Of a DNA stretch of 64,000 nucleotides, positions 1 to 8,481 are shown in pieces. This DNA is from Candidatus Ferrigenium bremense (lineage in GTDB: Bacteria; Pseudomonadota; Gammaproteobacteria; Burkholderiales; Gallionellaceae), in NCBI GenBank assembly GCA_019449635.1, contig JAGRPI010000004.1:62001-126000 (forward strand), given 5' to 3'. Under the pieces are notes generated by a model, which was not told the DNA's origin, ran no database searches, and saw only the letters and a program-made list of their open reading frames with translations. Both the position numbers and the translations under genes were made by a program. Position 1 is the first letter of the stretch, and the number at the start of each line of letters is the position of its first letter.

Positions 1-909
1 CTGCGCCTGTGGGCGGCCCTGACCGACTACTCGGGCGAGCTGACCATCTCCGACGAAATCCTCAAGCGCGTGGTGGAGAGCTACCGGCGCATCCGCAACA
101 CCCTGCGTTTCCTGCTGGCCAACATCTCGGATTTCGAACCGCAGCGGCATGCGCTGCCGGTGGAACAATGGCTGGAGATCGACCGTTATGCGCTGGCGCT
201 GGTGGAACGGTTGCAGGATGAAGTGAAACAGGATTACGCGCGCTATGAATTCCATCTGATCGCACAAAAATTACAGACCTTCTGTTCCGAGGATCTCGGC
301 GGTTTCTATCTCGACATCCTGAAAGACCGCCTGTATACCGCCGGGGAAGATTCCCGGGCGCGCCGCTCCGCACAGAATGCGCTGTACCACATCACCCACA
401 GCCTGGTGCGCCTGATGGCGCCGATCCTCAGCTTCACGGCGGAAGAGGCGTGGGAGGTGCTGGGCGGCAGGGAGGATGGCAGTATTTTTATCGAAGAATG
501 GTATGGTTTGCCCGATGCGCAACTGGATGGCGAGGCGATTGCCGCATGGCTGAAGATCGGAGCATGGCGCGCCAAGGCGAACAAGCAACTGGAAGAGGCG
601 CGCAGCGTCGGGCTGATCGGCTCGGCGCTGGCCGCCGAGGTGGACGTGCATGTGGCCGGGCAGGACTACGACGTGCTGGCGCGCCTCGGCGATGACTTGC
701 GTTTCGTGTTCATCACCTCGCGCGCCACGGTGCATCGCGTGGCGACTGAAGCCGAACAGCACCTCGATGTTGCCGCGAGCCTGCACGACAAATGCGAACG
801 CTGCTGGCATTACCGCGAAGACGTGGGCAGGGATGCCGACCATCCGACTATCTGCGGCCGCTGCGTGAGCAACCTGTTCGGCAGCGGCGAGGCGCGAAAG
901 TATGCGTAA
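1..909 (+). CDS. ileS: Isoleucyl-tRNA synthetase, C-terminal part (5' end outside window)
   Basis: The open frame runs from the first base, so the N-terminal catalytic core is missing and this is the last 302 codons. The visible part contains the anticodon-binding helical domain (residues reading [16 protein letters not shown], typical of IleRS) and ends in a C-terminal zinc finger, CERC then CGRC about 20 residues later, a hallmark of bacterial IleRS. The enzyme charges tRNA-Ile with isoleucine in the cytoplasm. The stop codon overlaps the start of lspA, which is the usual ileS-lspA arrangement of proteobacteria, so the two are probably co-transcribed and translationally coupled. Confidence 0.97.
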   Translation: MRLWAALTDYSGELTISDEILKRVVESYRRIRNTLRFLLANISDFEPQRHALPVEQWLEIDRYALALVERLQDEVKQDYARYEFHLIAQKLQTFCSEDLGGFYLDILKDRLYTAGEDSRARRSAQNALYHITHSLVRLMAPILSFTAEEAWEVLGGREDGSIFIEEWYGLPDAQLDGEAIAAWLKIGAWRAKANKQLEEARSVGLIGSALAAEVDVHVAGQDYDVLARLGDDLRFVFITSRATVHRVATEAEQHLDVAASLHDKCERCWHYREDVGRDADHPTICGRCVSNLFGSGEARKYA

Positions 910-1465
910 AACCCCTCCCGGCCTCCCCTTGTCAGGGGAGGAGATAGGCTTCCCCACTGATAAGGGGGGAGAGCTTGCGAGGGGGCAGAGGGGGGGCAGA
1001 TTTACTCTCTTCAAATGGCTCTCCTTGAGCGCGCTGGTGATCGCGCTCGACCAGTTGAGCAAGATTTGGATCACCGGTCACTTTGTCTTCGGCGAGAGCC
1101 TCCGCGTCCTCGGCGTGTTCGATCTGGTGCTGGCGCACAACACCGGCGCGGCGTTCAGCTTCCTGCACGACGCGGGCGGGATGCAGCGCTGGCTGTTCAG
1201 CGGCATCGCCATCGTCGCGTCGCTGTGGATCGTCTGGCTGTTGCGCGGGCACGGCGCGCAAACGCTGTTTGCGCTGGCGCTGAGCCTGATCCTCGGCGGT
1301 GCGCTCGGCAACCTGATCGACCGCATCGCCTACGGCTATGTGGTGGATTTCCTGCATTTCCACTGGAACGAACATTACTTCCCGGCATTCAATATCGCCG
1401 ATTCCGCAATCACCTGCGGCGCGTTTTTATTGATCCTGGACAGCCTCACAGGCAAGGTAAAATGA
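902..1465 (+). CDS. lspA: Lipoprotein signal peptidase (signal peptidase II)
   Basis: This inner-membrane aspartyl protease removes signal peptides from prolipoproteins. The family motifs are present: DQLSK in the first membrane helix, HNTGAAFSF, and the two catalytic aspartates in NLIDR (about residue 140) and NIADS (about residue 167). Four membrane segments can be drawn. The start at 902 overlaps the ileS stop. At 187 residues the protein is some 20 longer than usual, because codons 4 to about 32 are supplied by a GC-rich short repeat (911-997). No alternative start lies between the repeat and the first helix, so the repeat appears to be translated as an N-terminal cytoplasmic extension. 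Confidence 0.96.
   Translation: MRKTPPGLPLSGEEIGFPTDKGGELARGQRGGRFTLFKWLSLSALVIALDQLSKIWITGHFVFGESLRVLGVFDLVLAHNTGAAFSFLHDAGGMQRWLFSGIAIVASLWIVWLLRGHGAQTLFALALSLILGGALGNLIDRIAYGYVVDFLHFHWNEHYFPAFNIADSAITCGAFLLILDSLTGKVK
911..997. repeat. Short GC-rich repeat inserted in frame in lspA
   Basis: The segment is built of CCCCTCC and GGGGAGG type runs in both orientations (for example CCTCCCCTTGTCAGGGGAGG), typical of short interspersed intergenic repeats. Here it lies within lspA and is open in the lspA frame. A related G/C-run segment is found at 1538-1577. Confidence 0.6.
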
Positions 1466-1537
1466 CATTCATGATGATGCGATTACTCTTGCAGGGTTAT
1501 TGGCGTTGGGCAGTAACCTGCAAAGCTGCGCCTGTTT

Positions 1538-1577
1538 CCCCCTCCCTATCCCTCCCCCGCAAGCGGGAGAGGGGAGG
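1538..1577. repeat. Short inverted repeat between lspA and ispH
   Basis: The run CCCCTCCC...CCCGC-AAGC-GGGAGAGGGGAGG is an imperfect hairpin of the same type as the repeat inside lspA. It occupies most of the 153-bp lspA-ispH gap, where many bacteria carry fkpB; no fkpB is present here. Confidence 0.5.
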
Positions 1578-1618
1578 AAGGTTTCGCTACGCGAGCTTTA
1601 CGTTTACCGAGCGCAAGC

Positions 1619-2542
1619 ATGGATCTGCTGCTGGCTAATCCGCGCGGCTTCTGCGCCGGTGTGGATCGCGCCATTACCATCGTCGAGCGCGCGCTGGCAT
1701 TGCACGGCGCGCCGGTTTATGTGCGCCACGAGGTAGTGCACAACAAATTCGTCGTGGACGGCTTGCGCAAGAAAGGCGCGGTGTTCGTCGAAGACCTGGC
1801 CGATGTGCCGCCCGGCAGCATTCTGGTATTCAGCGCGCACGGCGTACCGCAGTCGGTGCGCCGCGAGGCCGAAGCGCGCGGTCTGACGGTGTTCGATGCG
1901 ACTTGCCCGCTGGTCACCAAGATACACATCGAAGTAGCGCGGCTGCGCAGGCAGGGCAAGGAGATCATCGTGATCGGACATGCCGGGCATCCGGAAGTGG
2001 AAGGCACGATGGGGCAGAGCGAGGGCGGCATGTATCTGGTCGAATCGCCCGGACAGGTCGCCGATCTCAAGGTGAATGACGAAGGCAATCTCGCTTTCGT
2101 CACGCAGACCACGCTGTCGGTAGACGATGCCAGCAGCATCATCGCCGCGCTCAAGGCGCGCTTCCCCAGCATCATCGGCCCGAGAAAAGACGACATCTGC
2201 TATGCCACGCAAAACCGCCAGGATGCGGTCAAACTGCTGGTCAGACAATGCGATGTGGTGATCGTGGTGGGTTCGCCGAACAGTTCCAATTCCAACCGCC
2301 TGCGCGAAGTCGCGGCGAATGTCGGCGTGCCGGCCTATCTGGTGAATGATGCCGACGGATTGCGGCCGGAGTGGATTGCCGGAAAAACGCGTGTCGGCAT
2401 CAGCGCCGGCGCATCCGCCCCGGAATTGCTGGTGCAGGGCGTGGTCGCGCGCCTGCGCGAGATGGGCGCGGACAGTGTCACCGAGTTGCAGGGCATCCGG
2501 GAGAACGTCGTGTTCCCGCTGCCCAGAGAACTGCAGCCCTGA
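1619..2542 (+). CDS. ispH: 4-hydroxy-3-methylbut-2-enyl diphosphate reductase
   Basis: IspH (LytB) performs the last step of the MEP isoprenoid pathway, converting HMBPP to IPP and DMAPP with a 4Fe-4S cluster. The 307-residue length fits the family. The three cluster cysteines are visible: Cys12 in NPRGFCAGV, Cys96 in DATCPL and Cys194 in [10 protein letters not shown]. The substrate-binding segments GHAGHPE and GSPNSSNS(N) are also present. The gene follows lspA in the same direction and may share its transcript. Confidence 0.97.
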   Translation: MDLLLANPRGFCAGVDRAITIVERALALHGAPVYVRHEVVHNKFVVDGLRKKGAVFVEDLADVPPGSILVFSAHGVPQSVRREAEARGLTVFDATCPLVTKIHIEVARLRRQGKEIIVIGHAGHPEVEGTMGQSEGGMYLVESPGQVADLKVNDEGNLAFVTQTTLSVDDASSIIAALKARFPSIIGPRKDDICYATQNRQDAVKLLVRQCDVVIVVGSPNSSNSNRLREVAANVGVPAYLVNDADGLRPEWIAGKTRVGISAGASAPELLVQGVVARLREMGADSVTELQGIRENVVFPLPRELQP

Positions 2543-2556
2543 ATATCCGACCTCAG

Positions 2557-2686
2557 TTAGCCACGGATTTTCACGGATAAACACGGATAGAATATTGTGC
2601 TGCGAGGAGTTGCATGCCATCCGAACGGTATGAAAAAGCTGATGCAGGCTGTTTTTCATCTGTGTCAATCCGTGTTCATCAGTGCC
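2557..2686. repeat. Interspersed repeat of CCACGGAT / ATCCGTG type
   Basis: The left arm (2558-2588) holds repeated CACGGAT words and the right arm (2653-2684) holds the complementary ATCCGTG words, so the unit can fold into a long imperfect hairpin. A second copy with the same architecture lies at 20401-20532. Such repeats are widespread in environmental bacterial genomes; the function is unknown. Confidence 0.65.
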
Positions 2687-2722
2687 TCACGCGTTTATGT
2701 TTCCTTGTTATGGCGTGTCCTT

Positions 2723-2728
2723 TATAAT
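2723..2728 (+). promoter_or_regulatory. -10 box of the tRNA-Thr promoter
   Basis: A perfect TATAAT lies 13 bp before the mature tRNA 5' end. No strong -35 hexamer is visible at the right distance; TTGTTA at 2705-2710 is too close. The spacing suggests the transcript begins only a few bases upstream of the tRNA. Confidence 0.5.
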
Positions 2729-2741
2729 CTCCCCCGTTTGC

Positions 2742-2817
2742 GCTGGAGTAGCTCAGTTGGTAGAGCAACGCACTCGTAACGCGTAGGTCGGAGGTTCGAT
2801 TCCTCTCTCCAGCACCA
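2742..2817 (+). tRNA. tRNA-Thr (anticodon CGT)
   Basis: A full 76-nt cloverleaf can be folded: acceptor GCTGGAG/CTCCAGC, D arm GCTC/GAGC, anticodon loop CTCGTAA, T arm GGAGG/CCTCT with loop TTCGATT, encoded CCA. The anticodon CGT reads ACG (Thr). The base of the anticodon stem has an A-C mismatch (position 31/39). The 3' half is duplicated at 17803-17854, marking this gene as the integration site of the element downstream. Confidence 0.96.
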
Positions 2818-2819
2818 TC
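2768..2819 (+). repeat. attL: 52-bp direct repeat within tRNA-Thr
   Basis: The sequence from the anticodon stem to two bases past the CCA end is identical to 17803-17854. It is the left attachment site of the 15-kb element and leaves the tRNA intact. Confidence 0.93.
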
Positions 2820-2821
2820 AA

Positions 2822-2855
2822 AAGCCCAGTAATCATTGGATTTCTGGGCTTTTTT
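2822..2855 (+). terminator. Terminator just inside the element, after tRNA-Thr
   Basis: AAGCCCAG and CTGGGCTT form an 8-bp stem followed by a T run. It lies beyond attL, so the element supplies the transcription terminator for the host tRNA and is insulated from it. Confidence 0.8.
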
Positions 2856-2901
2856 AATTTGCTCGGCTTTGCTTCGTTTTGCTCCTTTTTGGCACAGTGA
2901 T

Positions 2902-2920
2902 TGTGCCAAAATTGTGCCAA
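2902..2920. other. Candidate integrase arm site, left end
   Basis: TGTGCCAAAATTGTGCCAA, two direct TGTGCCAA words, occurs identically at the right end (17714-17732). Identical tandem words near both attachment sites are what tyrosine integrase or excisionase arm sites look like. The role is inferred. Confidence 0.55.
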
Positions 2921-3040
2921 GGCCTGACGGCATGGGGAGCTTGGAAAGTGGGGCTGGCACAGCGCGGCAAAAAAAAGTAGCGCACCCACTTGACAGGGAC
3001 AGCCCAAAGCAATAAATTCCGTATACGGCTTGCCGTCGCC

Positions 3041-3323
3041 AGCGCTGTGTGGGCGTAAAAGGAACGCAGACTCTCAAACTCGGCCTTACGGCCGCCCCGG
3101 TCGGCCTCGCGAAATTTGCGGGGAAGATCCCCCACCCTGAATCCGTCCGGAATTCGGGGAAACTCCCAAAACAGAACTCGCCGCACCTTTGCGGCACTCG
3201 TGTCGGCCTTCGTGCCGACCGCACGACCCCGATGGCGCATGGATCCGGGGCGAGCGAACCATCCGCCCTGTGCGCCCGCATTCGTGGGCGCGGGGTGCGC
3301 CTTTCGAAATCGAAAGGCAATCG
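3041..3323 (+). other. Hairpin-rich leader, no gene
   Basis: No convincing gene is seen. The stretch contains a series of short perfect hairpins: CGGCC-TTA-CGGCCG, CCGCA-CCTT-TGCGG, GTCGGC-CTTCGT-GCCGAC, GCGCCC...GGGCGC and CCTTTCGA-AA-TCGAAAGG, the last ending 8 bp before the next start. It could be a structured 5' leader of the first operon of the element. Confidence 0.5.
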
Positions 3324-3647
3324 ATGTTTCAACCCATTCTTGAGATAGCGGAACCGGAACCAGTGGCCGTGCTCTGGGACATCGACCAGCTTGCAGCATT
3401 CCTGCACAAGCGTCGAAGCACCATCTACAGCGATCTGATTCGCCGTCCTCACACTTTGCCGCCGCGCGTGGCGATTCCGGGTAGCAATCGGGTTCTGTTC
3501 CGCGATCCGCCGCGCTGGGCTGCCCAGTTCGTCCGCCAGCCGACGACACCTTCTGCGGATTCAGTCGCGCCTGCTCCGCAGTCACGCCGTCGCGGGGCTC
3601 CCACGAAGGCTGAGCGCCTGCGGAAGCAGGCAGGGGAGGACAAATGA
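3324..3647 (+). CDS. AlpA/excisionase-like HTH protein
   Basis: The protein has 107 residues. Its N-terminal half reads LWDIDQLAAFLHKRRSTIYS followed by IPGSNRVLFRD, the arrangement of a MerR/AlpA-type winged helix in excisionases and small regulators of integrated elements. The C-terminal third is basic and low in complexity. The start at 3324 is chosen because AAAGG lies just upstream and the upstream extension of the frame crosses the hairpin array. The stop overlaps the next start (ATGA), so it heads a tightly coupled operon of five genes. It probably controls excision or transcription of the element. Confidence 0.7.
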   Translation: MFQPILEIAEPEPVAVLWDIDQLAAFLHKRRSTIYSDLIRRPHTLPPRVAIPGSNRVLFRDPPRWAAQFVRQPTTPSADSVAPAPQSRRRGAPTKAERLRKQAGEDK

Positions 3648-4456
3648 ACCCCGATCAAGAAGTGGGTTTTGAGCTGATTCGGGAAGGGGAGATTCCTCAG
3701 GCGCGTCAGTTCCCACGCGCGCTGCTGCGGGATTCGCGGCTGACCTTTTCAGCGAAGGGGCTCTTCGTTTTCCTCTGGGACTTGCCGACAGGGTGGCGGG
3801 TCAGGGCCACCCACTTGGCGAACGTCGGCCCGCAACGGCGTGACGCCATCCGTGCCATCCTCAAGGAACTGGAGGCAGTCGGCGCATTGCGGGTGGAGGC
3901 TGTGCGCGCGGAGCGAGGGCGCCTCTCCGGGAAAAAATGGGTTTTGAGGAGCCCCCATTTGTGGGCGGTCGAGGCTCCGCTTTCGCGTCGCGAACCGATG
4001 GAGCCCGCACCAGCAAAGGATTCCACCGAAGGCCGGGAAACCCGACTTTCGGGTTCCCCGAAGATCGGGAAGTCCGCAGCTAAGGTTTTAACCAAATCCA
4101 AGGTTTCTTCTTCTTCGGCTCCTCGCGAAATTTTCGGGGTTTTCCACGGCCTCGCAACTTGGTCAGCTTCCGACCGCGCCGCTGCCGTCGCGCTCGCGGC
4201 GGAAACCTCCGCCGAAGAGCTTGCCGCGGCGATAGGGGCAGTCGAGGCGACTGGAAAAGATCCGCTCCCTGGCCGCGTTCGACGAGAGTTGGTGCGCGCC
4301 GCGCGCGCCAAAAGAGCCGCCACGCGGCTAGCAGAGGCCGCAGCCCGCCTTGCGCCCGCGCCCCTCCAGCTCGACCCTGCCGCCCAGGCTGCCGGAGCGG
4401 CCATCCTGGAAAAAATCCGAAAAAAACAATCCATCGACCAAGGAGTCACGCCATGA
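3644..4456 (+). CDS. Winged-helix protein (HTH_36-like), possible replication or transfer regulator
   Basis: The 270-residue protein has an N-terminal domain (about residues 20-95) with RDSRLTFSAKGLFVFLWD followed by RRDAIRAILKELEAVGAL, the pattern of the HTH_36 winged helix seen in plasmid and phage replication initiators. The middle is low in complexity. The C-terminal half is alanine-rich, helical and basic, consistent with a coiled region. Start and stop both overlap neighbours by 4 bp. I cannot assign an exact role; DNA binding in replication, partition or transfer of the element is the most reasonable guess. Confidence 0.6.
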   Translation: MNPDQEVGFELIREGEIPQARQFPRALLRDSRLTFSAKGLFVFLWDLPTGWRVRATHLANVGPQRRDAIRAILKELEAVGALRVEAVRAERGRLSGKKWVLRSPHLWAVEAPLSRREPMEPAPAKDSTEGRETRLSGSPKIGKSAAKVLTKSKVSSSSAPREIFGVFHGLATWSASDRAAAVALAAETSAEELAAAIGAVEATGKDPLPGRVRRELVRAARAKRAATRLAEAAARLAPAPLQLDPAAQAAGAAILEKIRKKQSIDQGVTP

Positions 4457-4752
4457 AAAAAATCATCGATCTCAAGCTGGCCCGCGATCTGCGCGCCAGC
4501 ATCAACGCGCAGATATTGCAGCTAGAAAGCATCACCGACGAACTCGCGCGATGCGACATACGGCACAACCAGGAAGATCAACTGTCTGATGCACAACTTA
4601 TAAATGACCATGTCGAGCGCGCAACTGAGGCACTTGCACGCGCCGATGCGCTGCTGGCAACTTATATCCCAGTTAGATTGATTTTCGGTTCACCTCCCGC
4701 ACCTGTCGCTTGGCTGATGCGCCAACTGCAGCGCATCCGGGAGCGCGCATGA
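4453..4752 (+). CDS. Small helical protein of the element's first operon, unknown function
   Basis: The protein has 99 residues, is mostly helical and has no recognisable domain. The start follows AAGGAG at 4439-4444 with good spacing and overlaps the preceding stop; its own stop overlaps the start of the Replic_Relax-type gene. The tight four-gene coupling suggests that it works with its neighbours in mobilisation or maintenance. Confidence 0.65.
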   Translation: MKKIIDLKLARDLRASINAQILQLESITDELARCDIRHNQEDQLSDAQLINDHVERATEALARADALLATYIPVRLIFGSPPAPVAWLMRQLQRIRERA

Positions 4753-5507
4753 GCAGCAATCTCATCCCGCACAGCCATGCTGCGCGCATGGCACGGCGCG
4801 ACGACAAGCGTCGGAAAATTCTTGGCTTCCTGCGTAGTGAAATTTGGACTATCCCGGAAATTGTTGGATTGGTGGCTGGTGTACATGACCGCCGCACGAT
4901 CGAGAGCACACTGACGGGCATGGTGCGCGATGATCTGATCGCGCGCGAGGAATGCGCGTTGCCAAGTGGCCGGTGCGTCGTTCTGGTCGGCATCACCATG
5001 GACGGGCAGGCGCAGATCGCGCAACAGCTCAGCAAGCCACTAACCGACCGCGCGTTCGAGCGTGGGCGTGCAGGCCTCACGCAAGTCGATCATCGCTGTG
5101 ACCTGCAGCGCCTGCGCATTCAGACCGCGCAGTCTGGTTGGACAGGCTGGACGTACCCTGACCGCGTGCCGGTTGCAGAAAAAACGCAACGCGACACGCA
5201 CAGGCCGGACGCTATCACAACTACGCCGGACGGCTTGGTCGTTGCGCTCGAGGTCGAACGCAACGTCAAAACCGGAAAACGCTATCGCTCCATTTTGTCG
5301 CACCACCTCAGCGCGCTCGCGCGTGGTGATTATTCACAGGTGATCTACACCTCACCGAACACTGCGACTGCGCACGCCGTGCGCAGCCTTGTGACCTCAA
5401 TCGACCGGGCAGTTGTCGCCGGACGCGACATTTCAGTTACTCCTGAAATGCTCAAAAATTTTCAATTTCTGACTTACTCCGAACTCATCGAAGGAGCCGC
5501 AAAATGA
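4749..5507 (+). CDS. Replic_Relax / MobC-type protein
   Basis: The 252-residue protein starts with a winged-helix-like region (about 20-85). It then has a nuclease-like domain with the pattern HRPDA..., ALEVERN-VKTGKRY, YSQVIYT, where D, ExE and K are spaced as in the Replic_Relax family (Pfam PF13814 type; also called MobC in mobilisable elements). Members are thought to act in plasmid replication or DNA relaxation. No HUH relaxase is present in the element, so this is the best candidate for recognising its transfer origin. The long structured non-coding region with the twin-hairpin motif follows directly. Family assignment is from motif pattern only. Confidence 0.65.
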   Translation: MSSNLIPHSHAARMARRDDKRRKILGFLRSEIWTIPEIVGLVAGVHDRRTIESTLTGMVRDDLIAREECALPSGRCVVLVGITMDGQAQIAQQLSKPLTDRAFERGRAGLTQVDHRCDLQRLRIQTAQSGWTGWTYPDRVPVAEKTQRDTHRPDAITTTPDGLVVALEVERNVKTGKRYRSILSHHLSALARGDYSQVIYTSPNTATAHAVRSLVTSIDRAVVAGRDISVTPEMLKNFQFLTYSELIEGAAK

Positions 5508-5788
5508 CCAAATCAAAAACAAAGGCCGCAGCCACCATCACAGCCGAGCGGCTAGACGAAATCGCCGCGCGTATCGTCGAAGCGCCTGCACCTGTTGCGC
5601 CGCTCAGCGTTGCCGATGCAGTGCGCAAGCTCGCGCCGACGATCGGCAAAATGCGACGTACTGGCCACACTTTAGACAGTGTCGCCACCCTGTTGCAAGC
5701 CGAGGGCTTGCAACTTTCGCCGCAGGCCTTGTCGCGCCACTTGCGACAGGCGAGCGGCAAGCGCCGCGCACCTGCCGCGAGCAAGTGA
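5504..5788 (+). CDS. Small HTH-like protein downstream of the Replic_Relax gene
   Basis: The 94-residue protein has a C-terminal segment GHTLDSVATLLQAEGLQLSPQALSRHL compatible with a helix-turn-helix, plus basic termini. The start overlaps the previous stop by 4 bp. Proteins of this size next to mobilisation genes are often accessory DNA-binding proteins of the transfer origin, but I do not recognise the family. Confidence 0.6.
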   Translation: MTKSKTKAAATITAERLDEIAARIVEAPAPVAPLSVADAVRKLAPTIGKMRRTGHTLDSVATLLQAEGLQLSPQALSRHLRQASGKRRAPAASK

Positions 5789-6648
5789 GGCACATATCGT
5801 GTGCACCTCACTTGCCATGCCGCCGACATCCGATGAGCACTCCATCGTGCACATCGGTCGTCACGCCGATTGTGCTGGCCGTTTAAGCGGCCAGCTTATG
5901 AAAACCATGCGTCCCATACAGGGCCGCATATTCCCCTCGCATAATGCGCGAGGGGCGCAGCAAAAAGACGGCCACCGGAAAATCCCTCATCGCTGCGCGA
6001 CCGCTGTACGCGGCCCTGCGGGTGGGGTTTTCCTTGCCTCGCTGAACGCGAGTCATGACCGCTTTTTCCTGCCTACATTCGCTGCGCTCATTCCGCACTT
6101 CCATAACCGCCGCGCTTATGCGCGTCGGTTATGTACGTTTGGGGCCGGCATGCGCGCCTCGCGGCGCGCGCCCCCCGGCTTTGCCGGGCTCACGCCTCCC
6201 CGGAACGGGGAGGCCCGCGCGATTGCATGCAATCGCGCGGCTGCGGTTCGGTTGCGTGGCAACTCGGGCTGGACGCCCGACCCGGAAAGCCGGGGGGCGC
6301 GCGCCGCTACGCTCTCTTGCCGGCGGGGCATTGCCCCCCACTTTCCGACCGCCGCTGGGGCGGCTGGAATCGCTGGGGCGATTCCTCGGAAGTGGCTCCC
6401 CCCGCGCCTTCGCGCCCACGCTGGGGCGTGGTCGCTGTGGCGGACTGCTGGCGCGCCTGCGCCAGCGTCCCATCGCACCATCCGTAGGCTCACCCCGCGC
6501 TTATTGCGCGGTCTCGCCAACGGCTGGGGCGACGGCTCCCCTCCGCTTGCCCCTGGCATCGCTGCGCGCTTTGCTTGCCTGCCCTCGCCGCTGCAATCGG
6601 CGAGGTGCGGAGCGCATCCTTTCCAATTTTTTTCAGTGAGGTGAAAAA
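5789..6648 (+). other. 860-bp structured non-coding region, candidate transfer origin
   Basis: No credible gene is present; frames across it are open only because of base composition. It is dense in inverted repeats: GCTGGCCG-TTTAAG-CGGCCAGC (5874-5896), CCCCTCGC...GCGAGGGG, ATAACCG...CGGTTAT, and the palindrome GCGCGATTGCATGCAATCGCGC around 6216-6237. It also holds the twin TGGG-loop motif (6338-6395) and a third TGGG hairpin (6416-6431). Its place between the Replic_Relax operon and the coupling-protein gene is where a transfer origin would be expected. The upstream segment CGGGC-TGGAC-GCCCG near 6265 recurs near 38120. Confidence 0.55.
6338..6395 (+). ncRNA. Twin TGGG-loop structured motif, copy 1
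   Basis: An outer stem (6338-6348 with 6386-6395) encloses two hairpins. Hairpin 1 is GCCGC-TGGG-GCGGC (6351-6364). Hairpin 2 is GGAATCGC-TGGG-GCGATTCC (6366-6385). The same architecture, with changed but still paired stems, is at 38011-38069. The base GTGGCTCCCCCCG following the stem is also conserved. It may be a DNA structure of a transfer origin or an RNA; strand of action is unknown. Confidence 0.6.
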
Positions 6649-8481
6649 ATGACGCTCGCAAAAAATCAAAATTCCAGTGCCGGTGCGCTGGTTTGGCTTT
6701 CCTGGACATCCGCTGCGCTGGTTGCGGCTTGGCTTCTTTGGACGTTCCCGACCTTCATGCGCTACCTGCTGGCCGACGGCTGGACCGGCGGCCAGACCGT
6801 GCTCCTTGTTTGGGCCGGCATCGTTTTCTTCAAAATCGTTAAATTCGGGTTTTGGTTTGCCTTGGCGACCGCACCCGGCATCGTCACTTTCGCGGCCAAG
6901 ACCGACTCTGCGCTGCGCGCGCCAGCCCTCGCCATCGCTGCGCTCGGCTTGCTGCCGCTGCCAGCATTTTTCCTTGGCAACTTCTGCGCCGATATGGTTT
7001 TTGTTGAACGCATGCGGCCGACGGATTTGGGCTGGTGGACTGGCGGAATGCTGGCCGCTGCCGCGGCCGCATTCTGGTGGCTTCGCCACGGCCAAGATCG
7101 CGCCGAGCGGCTGCGCGCTCGGCTGACCAAGCGGTCGTCACTCGAGCGCAATAAACGCACCGACGTTCGGGAGATCGATTCGTTCCTTCCTGCACAGATC
7201 GGCTCGTTCGATCCCCTCAATTTCGTGCAGCCGTCGCGCGGTCTTTTCGTTGGGCTCGATGAGAACCGGATGCCGGTCTACATTGATTCCGAAACTTGGC
7301 GGCTCAGCCACGTCCTGCTGAGCGGGCGCACCCGCTCGGGCAAGGGTGTGGCTGCGCAGATACTGCTGTCGCAGGCGATTGGGCGCGGCGAATTTGTGGT
7401 CGTGCTGGATCCCAAGAGCGACTCCCATATGCCGCACGTGTTCCGGGCGGCCGCGCTGCGCGCTGGCCAGCCCTACGTGTTTCTGGACCTGCGGCCGGGC
7501 AAGCCGGCGCAGGTCAATCTCTTCGCCGGGTGCGACGAAGAGACCTGCGAAAATATGCTCATTGGAGCCTTTTCCCTTGCGGAGAAGGGCGAGGCGGCAG
7601 ACTTCTATCGCCTCGCTGATCGCAAGGCCGCCCGCGAGGCGGCGGCCTTCATTGCCGCTGGCCATACTGCTGCCGAGGCTCTCGCCGAATTCGGTTCGAC
7701 CTGGCTGAACTCGGCTGTCGGCTTTCACGCCGCACTGGAAGAAATGGTCGACCTGCAGCCGGTCAATGCCGCCTCCGGCGGCATCGATATCGAGGCGCTG
7801 GCGCGCACCGGCGGGTGTTTTTACGTCGTGGGCGACATGGGGAACACGCGGGTCATCCGGATGCAGCGCATGATATTGATCCGGCTGATGATGCTCGCGA
7901 AGCAGGGGCGCGCCGAGCGGCTGATGTCGGTACTGGCCGACGAGTTCAAGGTCCACATCTCGCGCCCGTTCATGACCAGCCTGGGCGCTGCCGCAGGCTG
8001 GGGGATGCACGTCATTTTGGCCTTTCAGTCCTTGCAGGACTTGGCCGACGTGCCGGCCGATCTGGACAAGGATTCGGTTCGCGGCGCTGTGATGGAGAAC
8101 TGTGCGATCCAGCTCTCCTACCGGATCAAGGATCCGGAAACGGCGGAGTGGCTTGCAAAATCAACCGGGACGATTTTGGTCGATGACGAGACGCGGCGCG
8201 TTGAGCGGAACATCGCCTTGGCCGAGACCGTGCTGCCGGAGCGCACTATCCGTCAGGCCGAGCGTGCCTTCATCGACACCAACATGCTGATGAATCTGCC
8301 CGCCGGCTGCGGCGTGCTCACTGGCGCGACGAAGCTGCCTAGCTTTTGCTACACATCTCCAGTTATTTCGCCGAAGGACCTCAAGGCCACCGCGCCGATG
8401 CCGGCGGCGTCGGCTGCGCTAAGCGCTGCCCAGCCGGCCGCGCTAGCAGTCGTGGCCACGGCCAAAGAGGATTTCGTCTAG
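6649..8481 (+). CDS. traD: TraD-like type IV coupling protein
   Basis: This 610-residue VirD4/TraD-type ATPase delivers the relaxed DNA to the secretion channel at the inner membrane. The N-terminal 150 residues contain four hydrophobic segments. Walker A is SGRTRSGKG at about 225-233; the last residue is G rather than S/T. Walker B is VVVLDPKSD near 250-258. A further motif SVLADEF lies near 428-434. The start follows GAGGTG with good spacing. Length and membrane topology match F/SXT-type TraD rather than TraG of P-type systems. The gene lies directly after the candidate transfer origin. Confidence 0.85.
   Translation: MTLAKNQNSSAGALVWLSWTSAALVAAWLLWTFPTFMRYLLADGWTGGQTVLLVWAGIVFFKIVKFGFWFALATAPGIVTFAAKTDSALRAPALAIAALGLLPLPAFFLGNFCADMVFVERMRPTDLGWWTGGMLAAAAAAFWWLRHGQDRAERLRARLTKRSSLERNKRTDVREIDSFLPAQIGSFDPLNFVQPSRGLFVGLDENRMPVYIDSETWRLSHVLLSGRTRSGKGVAAQILLSQAIGRGEFVVVLDPKSDSHMPHVFRAAALRAGQPYVFLDLRPGKPAQVNLFAGCDEETCENMLIGAFSLAEKGEAADFYRLADRKAAREAAAFIAAGHTAAEALAEFGSTWLNSAVGFHAALEEMVDLQPVNAASGGIDIEALARTGGCFYVVGDMGNTRVIRMQRMILIRLMMLAKQGRAERLMSVLADEFKVHISRPFMTSLGAAAGWGMHVILAFQSLQDLADVPADLDKDSVRGAVMENCAIQLSYRIKDPETAEWLAKSTGTILVDDETRRVERNIALAETVLPERTIRQAERAFIDTNMLMNLPAGCGVLTGATKLPSFCYTSPVISPKDLKATAPMPAASAALSAAQPAALAVVATAKEDFV

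Noticed and set aside
271-1074. Long minus-strand frame opposite ileS and lspA
   Set aside because: It is a shadow of the two well-identified genes in GC-rich codons.
1604-2668. Minus-strand frame opposite ispH
   Set aside because: Shadow of ispH; residues are low in hydrophobic pattern and lack any motif.
2679-3452. Minus-strand open frame containing GERNRTSDLRVTSALLYQLSY across the tRNA
   Set aside because: This is the well-known spurious translation of the antisense strand of a tRNA gene; it crosses the tRNA, attL and the terminator.
5679-6644. 321-codon plus-strand frame across the structured gap
   Set aside because: Arginine/proline/alanine-rich translation of hairpin DNA, without ribosome site or motif; several other frames are equally open.
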